IMG/VR virus record: IMGVR_UViG_3300035670_005997
Span: 1 to 32,044 of that record
DNA from: a virus
Strand: one strand, 5' to 3'
DNA length: 32,044 bases
Under the pieces are notes generated by a model. The model was not told where the DNA came from and did not search any database. It worked only from the letters and a program-made list of their open reading frames with translations. Position numbers and translations under genes: made by a program. This document shows positions 27,262 through 32,044 of the stretch, one piece after another. Every line of letters begins with the position of its first letter. The first letter of the stretch is position 1.

Positions 27262-28773
27262 ATGAGTGACAACAAAGAGCAAAACGCACTAAATGAACTT
27301 GCCAATCTGTTTGACATTAACTTCTTTGAAAAGAAAAAACAGGAGCAAGCAAAGTTAAAGATATTTGAATCTCTTCTCAAGACAGAGACTAAACCTGAAC
27401 CTGTCGAAGAAATCAAAGAAGAGATTGTATCTCCTCCTGTAGTTGAAGATCAACAATCAGTCAATACAGTTACAGTTGAAGTTCCAAACTTTCAAGAACA
27501 AATTGTAAAGTACATTTCCTCTCAGAAAAAAGTCAACGAGGCAATGTATCCAACTCCCATTCCTCAGACAAATCAAGACATAGAAGGAGCATTTCGAAAA
27601 CTCAATTATCTAGAGCAATGGGTTTCACGAATTGCCGCTACAGGTCCTGGTTCTGGTGAAGTCAATTTCAGGTATCTTGATGATGTAGAGCGAAGCACAA
27701 TGACAAGTTCCAATGACAATTGGGTGCTTGAATACGATGCAAATAGTGGTCATGTACAGTTCACAAATCAAATTGGTCCGATTGACTATCTACGTTTTGA
27801 TCTAACACATATACACGAAGAAGAAAGAGTAGAAGGCACACTTTGTTGGGACCCAAGCGATAGAACACTCAATCTTGCACATGCAAATGGTGTCGTTCAG
27901 CAAGTCGGACAAGAATCATATTATAATGTTCGTAATCTAACTGGCAATACAATTACAAATGGCACATGCGTAAGATTTGCAGGCACAGACTTAAACGGTA
28001 CCGCAAGAATCACAGTTGAACCGTTTCTTGCTGATGGCACTTATCCAAATCTTTATGTTCTTGGTATTGCTACTCAAGACATTGCAAATAATGAAGGTGG
28101 ATTTGTAACATCGTTTGGTAAAGTTCGTGATGTAAACACTACAGGAAATACAGTTTCGGAAGTTTGGTCCGCCGGAGATATTCTCTATGCAAACCCTTCA
28201 GTTGCTGGTGCATTGACAAAAGTAAAACCAACTGCACCAAATAATGTCAATCCAGTTGCCGCAGTTCTCAGAGTTGATGCTACTGAAGGCGAAATCTTTG
28301 TTCGACCAACATTTGAACAACAACAACTGTATGGTCGATTCATTAAGACAACCGATCAAATTGCAGGCAATGTAAACTTTGGCTGGGCAGTCTCTTTTAC
28401 TGATACTCAAATATCAAATGGCGTTTCTTTAGGGACACCAAATACACAAATCGTTGTTGCAGAGTCTGGACTTTATCAGTTTGACGCATCGATTCAAATT
28501 ACAAGTACAAACTCATCAGCGAAAAACATTCGATTCTGGTATCGTAAAAATGGAACAGATGTGCCTGCTTCAGCAAGAGTCGTTTCAATTGCATTGAACA
28601 ATGGATTTACAACATTACAGATGACGCAGACATTTTCGTTAGCCGCAAACGATCACATGGAAATTGTTTTTGCGACAACTGATCTTGCGGCATACCCTCA
28701 TGGCGTAGCAAACACCGCATACGCACCAGCGGCACCAGCGATTCTTTTATCCGTCAATCAAGTTCAGTTATAA
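27262..28773 (+). CDS. Virion structural protein with C1q-like C-terminus
   Basis: 503 aa. N-terminal ~95 residues are charged and helical (LANLFDINFFEKKKQEQAKL; a Glu/Pro/Val linker). Middle: beta-rich with DDVERSTMTSSNDNWVLEYD and YYNVRNLTGNTITNG. C-terminus (~380-503): GLYQFDASIQITSTNSSAK, IRFWYRKNGTDVPASARVV, TFSLAANDHMEIVFAT, a jelly-roll of the C1q/TNF type common in phage fibre and capsid-decoration proteins, often for trimerisation. A T4-type late promoter lies upstream. It is likely a fibre or head decoration protein. Confidence 0.8.
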   Translation: MSDNKEQNALNELANLFDINFFEKKKQEQAKLKIFESLLKTETKPEPVEEIKEEIVSPPVVEDQQSVNTVTVEVPNFQEQIVKYISSQKKVNEAMYPTPIPQTNQDIEGAFRKLNYLEQWVSRIAATGPGSGEVNFRYLDDVERSTMTSSNDNWVLEYDANSGHVQFTNQIGPIDYLRFDLTHIHEEERVEGTLCWDPSDRTLNLAHANGVVQQVGQESYYNVRNLTGNTITNGTCVRFAGTDLNGTARITVEPFLADGTYPNLYVLGIATQDIANNEGGFVTSFGKVRDVNTTGNTVSEVWSAGDILYANPSVAGALTKVKPTAPNNVNPVAAVLRVDATEGEIFVRPTFEQQQLYGRFIKTTDQIAGNVNFGWAVSFTDTQISNGVSLGTPNTQIVVAESGLYQFDASIQITSTNSSAKNIRFWYRKNGTDVPASARVVSIALNNGFTTLQMTQTFSLAANDHMEIVFATTDLAAYPHGVANTAYAPAAPAILLSVNQVQL

Positions 28774-28774
28774 C

Positions 28775-28803
28775 TTGACATAGCAGTATCATTCTGCTAC
28801 AAT
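28775..28803 (+). promoter_or_regulatory. Promoter of tRNA group 3 with an inverted repeat in the spacer
   Basis: TTGACA (28775-28780), 17-base spacer, TGC + TACAAT (28798-28803). TAGCAG (28781-28786) and CTGCTA (28794-28799) are complementary within the spacer. The promoter begins directly after the virion gene stop. Confidence 0.75.
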
Positions 28804-28811
28804 TATATCAT

Positions 28812-28887
28812 CCGACTGTAACTCAGAGGATAGAGTATCGGCCTTCTAAGCCGAGAGTCGCAGGTTCGAATCCTGCCAGTCGGGCCA
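28812..28887 (+). tRNA. tRNA-Arg (TCT)
   Basis: Acceptor CCGACTG/CAGTCGG, anticodon loop CTTCTAA with stem TCGGC/GCCGA, T-loop AGGTTCGAATCCT, encoded CCA. Confidence 0.95.
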
Positions 28888-28890
28888 CTT

Positions 28891-28964
28891 CTCGGTGTGG
28901 TGTAATGGCAACACAGGAGTCTCCAAAACTCTTACTGGCAGTTCGATTCTGTCCACCGAGGCCA
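28891..28964 (+). tRNA. tRNA-Trp (CCA)
   Basis: Acceptor CTCGGTG/CACCGAG, anticodon loop CTCCAAA with stem GGAGT/ACTCT, discriminator G, encoded CCA. Unusual in that tryptophan tRNA is a single-codon tRNA. Confidence 0.92.
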
Positions 28965-29033
28965 TTTAATTCTCTCTATGATCATTATAGAAACAAAGTA
29001 ATGAATTCCACACCTCAATTGATATAAGTAATT

Positions 29034-29156
29034 ATGAAGAAACAAGACATTCTCATTTTAGCCATGCTACTACCAGTTGTTCTTCAAGCAATTCTTATAG
29101 TAGCGTTTGGTGTAGGAGGATTCTTCTATAGTCTCATAGTTACTTTTTTACTCTAA
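29034..29156 (+). CDS. Small membrane protein, 40 aa
   Basis: MKKQDILILAMLLPVVLQAI, LIVAFGVGGFFYSLIVTFLL: nearly all hydrophobic, one or two helices. No strong SD. The stop is 11 bases before the rubrerythrin start. The 69 bases before it (28965-29033) hold nothing I can identify. Confidence 0.5.
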   Translation: MKKQDILILAMLLPVVLQAILIVAFGVGGFFYSLIVTFLL

Positions 29157-29167
29157 CGGAGGTGTAT

Positions 29168-29599
29168 ATGAAAGTTGTAGGAACAAAAACAGAGCAACAT
29201 CTTAAAGAAGCATTCGCAGGTGAGTCTAAGGCAAATCGCCGTTATCTCTATTTCGCAAACATGGCAGACATTGCTGGCGCACCAGAAGTCGCATCGATCT
29301 TCCGTCATACCGCAGAAGGCGAAACTGGTCATGCCCATGGACACATGGAATATCTCATTGCAGGCGGTTCAGGTGATCCCGAGACCGGGTTGCCAGCAGG
29401 CAACATTGCAGACGCACTCAAGTCTGCAATCGCAGGTGAAACACATGAGTATACAGACATGTATCCAGGCATGGCCAAGGATGCCCGTGAAGAAGGCTTT
29501 GACGAAATCGCTGATTGGTTTGAGACACTTGCAAAAGCAGAGCGCAGTCATGCTGGCAAGTTTCAGAAAACTCTTGCGGCATACGAAGCGGAGGCTTAA
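29168..29599 (+). CDS. Rubrerythrin-family diiron protein without rubredoxin domain
   Basis: 143 aa from ATG 29168 with perfect GGAGG 5 bases upstream. Ferritin-like four-helix layout with metal ligands Glu19 (AFAGESKA), Glu52/His55 ([11 protein letters not shown]), Glu91/Glu94 (AGETHEY) and Glu125/His128 (AERSHAG). No C-terminal rubredoxin CxxC, so it is of the short sulerythrin/rubrerythrin-like form. The family reduces hydrogen peroxide with a reductant; the coding sequence is clearly richer in GC than the neighbours, which points to capture from a bacterium. It is in an operon with a DUF3501 gene, as in many proteobacteria. Confidence 0.9.
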   Translation: MKVVGTKTEQHLKEAFAGESKANRRYLYFANMADIAGAPEVASIFRHTAEGETGHAHGHMEYLIAGGSGDPETGLPAGNIADALKSAIAGETHEYTDMYPGMAKDAREEGFDEIADWFETLAKAERSHAGKFQKTLAAYEAEA

Positions 29600-30181
29600 A
29601 TGTTAACAAAGGACGATTTGTATTCGCTAGAAGAGTACGCAACAATTCGTTCTTCTTACAAAGAGGAAATGGTTGCCCATAAGAAAGCAAGATCAATTGC
29701 TTTGGGTGACCATGTCACTCTCTTCTTTGAAGATCGAAGAACAATTCAATATCAGATTCAAGAGATGCTCCGCATTGAGAGAACTTTTGAACCTGAAGGT
29801 ATTCAAGATGAACTTGATGCGTACAATCCATTAATTCCTACTGGCAAAACATTGAAAGCAACAATGTTCATTGAGTATGGTGATCCTGAGGTTCGCAGAG
29901 AGAAGTTAAAAGAACTTGCTGGCATTGAGCATAAAGTCTATGTTCAAGTTATCGGTTTTGATCCAGTCTTTGCAGTTGCAGATGAAGACCTTGAACGTGG
30001 CAATGAAGACAAGACTTCAGCCGTACACTTCTTGACATTCAATCTCACATCTGATATGATTGAAGCATTTGGTGACACTCCAGTTGTTGTGGGAGTGACA
30101 CATGATAAATACGGTAAGTACACAGAAGTTAATGAATCATTGAAAACAAGTCTTCGGAGGGACTTTGCTCCGATAGAATAG
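29600..30181 (+). CDS. DUF3501 family protein
   Basis: 193 aa. LTKDDLYSLEEYATIRSSYK, ALGDHVTLFFEDRRTIQYQI, QEMLRIERTFEPEGIQDELD, AYNPLIPTGKTLKATMFIEY, KTSAVHFLTFNLT: a strong match to the DUF3501 pattern I know from proteobacteria. There the gene typically sits with a rubrerythrin and an iron-sulfur heterodisulfide-reductase-like protein. Here the Fe-S member is absent. The ATG follows the rubrerythrin stop directly, so the pair is translated together. No biochemical role is established to my knowledge. Confidence 0.85.
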   Translation: MLTKDDLYSLEEYATIRSSYKEEMVAHKKARSIALGDHVTLFFEDRRTIQYQIQEMLRIERTFEPEGIQDELDAYNPLIPTGKTLKATMFIEYGDPEVRREKLKELAGIEHKVYVQVIGFDPVFAVADEDLERGNEDKTSAVHFLTFNLTSDMIEAFGDTPVVVGVTHDKYGKYTEVNESLKTSLRRDFAPIE

Positions 30182-30191
30182 AGGAGCATTT

Positions 30192-30392
30192 ATGGAGTAT
30201 AATCCAGAAGAAGTAGAGCAGAAAATGGCTGAACTCATTCGTCCTGTCGATCAACAATTAATGATGTGTGATGATCGACAGGAACTTTTAATGTTCGCAT
30301 GTGTAATGCTTCAGAGGGTGACCGAAATTCTTGACAATCAAATTGGAAGAGATGGTCGAAACAAAATACTTCAAGACAATATGAATTTTTAA
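30192..30392 (+). CDS. Small hypothetical protein
   Basis: 66 aa, helical (PEEVEQKMAELIRPVDQQLM, LLMFACVMLQRVTEIL), SD GGAG. Located between the redox pair and the YkuK-like gene. Resembles small helical proteins of T4-type phages in general form; not recognised. Confidence 0.7.
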   Translation: MEYNPEEVEQKMAELIRPVDQQLMMCDDRQELLMFACVMLQRVTEILDNQIGRDGRNKILQDNMNF

Positions 30393-30393
30393 A

Positions 30394-30864
30394 ATGTTTA
30401 AACTTGACTTGAACGAAGTAAAAGATTTCATTGCTAAACAATCCCCACAAACAAAAGTCTACATTGGTTGCGATTCAGAAAGAGTCATGATCAATGATGA
30501 GTGGTGGGCAGACTACATTCTGGCAATTGTGGTACACATTGACGGCAAACATGGATGCAAGTTGTTTGGTGAAGTTATTCGTGAGCGAGACTTTGATCAA
30601 AAGAAGAATCGTCCACGAATGCGTTTGATGAATGAAGTTTATAAGGTATCTGACTTGTATTTGCGGCTAGTTGATGTTATAATTGATCGTGAAGTGGAAG
30701 TTCATCTGGACATCAATCCGAATGAACTGCATGGAAGCAATTGTGTAATCAATGAGGCAATCGGTTACATTCGTGGAACTTGTAATGTGATACCGATGAT
30801 TAAACCAAAAGCATTTGCGGCATCGTATGCGGCAGATCGTTTTAAGGAATTGAGAAGTGCTTAA
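30394..30864 (+). CDS. YkuK-like (DUF458) RNase H-fold protein
   Basis: 156 aa. KVYIGCDSERV, DYILAIVVHIDGKHGCKLFG, KNRPRMRLMNEVYKVSDLYL, VEVHLDINPNELHGSN, AIGYIRGTCNVIPMIKPKAF: the fold and motifs of the YkuK/DUF458 ribonuclease H-like family, including the first Asp (CDS) and the Asp-x-Asn block. Activity is untested for the family as far as I know; the end AASYAADRFK is typical. The next gene starts inside its 3' end. Confidence 0.8.
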   Translation: MFKLDLNEVKDFIAKQSPQTKVYIGCDSERVMINDEWWADYILAIVVHIDGKHGCKLFGEVIRERDFDQKKNRPRMRLMNEVYKVSDLYLRLVDVIIDREVEVHLDINPNELHGSNCVINEAIGYIRGTCNVIPMIKPKAFAASYAADRFKELRSA

Positions 30865-31579
30865 ACAATGTATATTACCGCTACTACTCATAACAACAAC
30901 AATACATGCAAAAGAAGTTTCAGGAACTGGAGAGTATCGCTTTGGTCCTGAGACCGCACAAAACATTGCATGTTCAATTGCCGAAGAAAACGCAAAGAAA
31001 AATGCCATTGCGAACTTTGTCGGCGAATACATAGAACATCAAACCAATCAAATATGTAAGAATGAGGAATGTACAGAATACCGTACACTCTTTTCGGAGA
31101 TAAGCGGAAATGTACAAACCATCATTGATCGAAATGTACTGGTTGCACCTGAAAGAGGTCACTCAGTCTGTATTGTGGATATTAAGGCTGAGGTGGAAAA
31201 GATTTCAAATCCGATCACTTTCAAAGTGGAAGGATCATCTGAACTTCGGCACGGCGACCGTTTTGTGCTTAGTGCTATTAGCAATCGTGTTGGTAATTTT
31301 GTAATCTTCAATGTCATTGATGATACCTATCAACAAATCTATTCTGACAAAGTAACTCTGGCAAACTCAGAGTTTGCCATACCATCAAAGAATCATCGTC
31401 TTCTTGCCAAACTTCCAACCGGCAAACATCAATCAATCGAAAAAATAGTTGTGCTTTTTTCTACAGAAGCATTGACAATCCAGAGTCGGTATAGTAGAAT
31501 GGAGTTTGAGAGGTTGATAAATGACATACCTTTTGTCAATCGTAAACTTGTTAATCATCATGTAACCATAGTGAGGTGA
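30857..31579 (+). CDS. Exported protein, LPP20/DUF4384-like
   Basis: 240 aa from GTG 30857 (AAGGA upstream). Signal peptide LKQCILPLLLITTTIHA|K. Residues ~25-115 resemble LPP20-type lipoprotein folds (GTGEYRFGPETAQNIACSIA, EENAKKNAIANFVGEYIEHQ, with two disulfide-capable Cys, ICKNEECTE); the C-terminal half (FVLSAISNRVGNFVIFNVID, LLAKLPTGKHQSIEKIVVLF) resembles the DUF4384 periplasmic domain. In bacteria this domain pair occurs in outer-membrane/secretion proteins near CsgG-like genes. It is the first gene of an exported cluster. Confidence 0.7.
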   Translation: MLKQCILPLLLITTTIHAKEVSGTGEYRFGPETAQNIACSIAEENAKKNAIANFVGEYIEHQTNQICKNEECTEYRTLFSEISGNVQTIIDRNVLVAPERGHSVCIVDIKAEVEKISNPITFKVEGSSELRHGDRFVLSAISNRVGNFVIFNVIDDTYQQIYSDKVTLANSEFAIPSKNHRLLAKLPTGKHQSIEKIVVLFSTEALTIQSRYSRMEFERLINDIPFVNRKLVNHHVTIVR

Positions 31580-31581
31580 GT

Positions 31582-31710
31582 ATGAAATATCTTATGATTC
31601 TGTTGTTATCGTTTAGTGTAACTGCATGTGGTACTCTTGGTGGCGCAATGCAAGGTGCAGGTGAAGACTTGAATGCCGCTGGTGGATACATTCGTTCTGT
31701 AGGGAAATAA
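31582..31710 (+). CDS. Entericidin-like lipoprotein
   Basis: 42 aa. Lipoprotein signal with lipobox VTAC (ILLLSFSVTAC|G) and the short mature part GTLGGAMQGAGEDLNAAGGY, IRSVGK, as in the entericidin A/B family of small outer-membrane lipoproteins. SD GAGGTGAG. In E. coli entericidins form a toxin/antidote-like pair; here the role is unknown, probably envelope stress or stability. Confidence 0.7.
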   Translation: MKYLMILLLSFSVTACGTLGGAMQGAGEDLNAAGGYIRSVGK

Positions 31711-31712
31711 TT

Positions 31713-32044
31713 ATGAAAAAAGTACTTCTTGTATTACCTTTAGTTGTTGCCATGTCTGCGTGTAGTTCATTCAAACATCGAACAAGCGTAGAACTTGAAT
31801 CTCCTAAACTTTTCACAAAAGATAATGAAGTTCAGTATCCTGACTGGTATGTAAAAGGTGCTGAGTCTGATGATAAAGGTATCTACTCAGTTGCCTCAGA
31901 ATATTCATCAGACTTTCAATTCTCAGTAGACAAAAGCATGTTATCTGCAAAACGAGAACTTGCCGCAAACTTTTCGTCATACATTTCTGCAATGATGAAA
32001 GACTTTGCTACTGAAAGTGGTGATAGTGTAGCAAGGGCAGACCT
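31713..32044 (+). CDS. LPP20-like lipoprotein (partial, runs off the edge)
   Basis: 110 codons visible; the 3' end is beyond the window. Lipobox VAMSAC|S (MKKVLLVLPLVVAMSAC). Mature part VQYPDWYVKGAESDDKGIYS, VASEYSSDFQFSVDKSMLSA, KRELAANFSSYISAMMKDFA fits LPP20-family proteins. Two bases after the entericidin-like stop. LPP20-like proteins occur beside curli-type CsgG exporters, so such a gene may follow downstream; this is inference. Confidence 0.75.
   Translation, partial: MKKVLLVLPLVVAMSACSSFKHRTSVELESPKLFTKDNEVQYPDWYVKGAESDDKGIYSVASEYSSDFQFSVDKSMLSAKRELAANFSSYISAMMKDFATESGDSVARAD

Noticed and set aside
29220-29606. 128-aa alternative plus frame in the rubrerythrin gene
   Set aside because: Out-of-frame shadow; the rubrerythrin frame has all metal ligands and a perfect SD.
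1-32044. CRISPR array or insertion sequence
   Set aside because: No regularly spaced direct repeats of 25-40 bases, no transposase gene and no terminal inverted repeats were seen; the only longer exact repeat is the 30-base promoter/leader duplication.

Overview
The window looks like a stretch of a T4-type (Straboviridae-like) tailed-phage genome. The evidence is a clear T4 RNase H/5'-3' exonuclease homologue, a small protein of the DUF6433 type next to it, an exact T4-style late promoter word (TATAAATA) ahead of a virion-type gene, a cluster of ten tRNA genes, densely packed overlapping small ORFs, and repeated stem-loop + sigma70-promoter cassettes like the mobile 'PeSL' cassettes of T4-type phages. 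The DNA is AT-rich by eye. Several genes (a BPSL0761-like protein, a protein with the AIEQAEKQEPVGW motif, entericidin-like and LPP20-like lipoproteins, the rubrerythrin-DUF3501 pair) point to a proteobacterial host, most likely an aquatic beta- or other AT-rich proteobacterium; the host is an inference.

Layout. 1-6.2 kb: plus-strand run of coupled genes including an LpxH-like metallophosphoesterase, a family-2 glycosyltransferase, a zinc-ribbon protein, a RuvC-like resolvase, a ClpP-like serine protease and an AbrB-like fusion protein. 6.2-10.8 kb: hyperplastic region of tiny overlapping genes, including five members of a paralogous family (N-terminus MNERIRELA, middle KFAELIVREC, C-terminus HFGVE) whose conserved 3' end carries the Shine-Dalgarno site of the next gene. 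10.8-14.8 kb: a minus-strand block of membrane and exported proteins, including a very repetitive Asn/Thr/Ser protein and a 547-aa exported protein. 14.8-20.3 kb: plus strand with a GIY-YIG protein, a glycine-zipper protein and a zipper-less paralogue, a cysteine-less glutaredoxin-like protein, a WYL_2-like protein and the T4-like replication genes. 20.3-24.6 kb: stem-loop/promoter cassettes and small early-type genes, two more MNERI paralogues and a MazG-like protein. 24.6-29.0 kb: ten tRNA genes in three groups, interleaved with a DUF262-like + HNH nuclease under a promoter covered by an inverted repeat, a candidate structured RNA, and a virion protein with a C1q-like C-terminus. 29.0-32.0 kb: a rubrerythrin + DUF3501 pair that looks captured from a bacterium, a YkuK-like RNase H-fold protein, and the start of an exported-protein/lipoprotein cluster (signal-peptide protein, entericidin-like lipoprotein, LPP20-like lipoprotein running off the end).

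How it works together. The plus-strand blocks are built from ATGA/TGATG-type overlaps, so most expression is by translational coupling behind a limited number of strong promoters of the TTGAC(A/T)-16/17-TATAAT type. The exported protein blocks (10.8-14.8, 15.8-16.7, 30.9-32 kb) suggest that this phage remodels or decorates the host envelope. The rubrerythrin/DUF3501 pair suggests peroxide or redox protection during infection. The DUF262-HNH nuclease between tRNA genes is a candidate for competition with other DNA elements. These roles are inferences from families and context.
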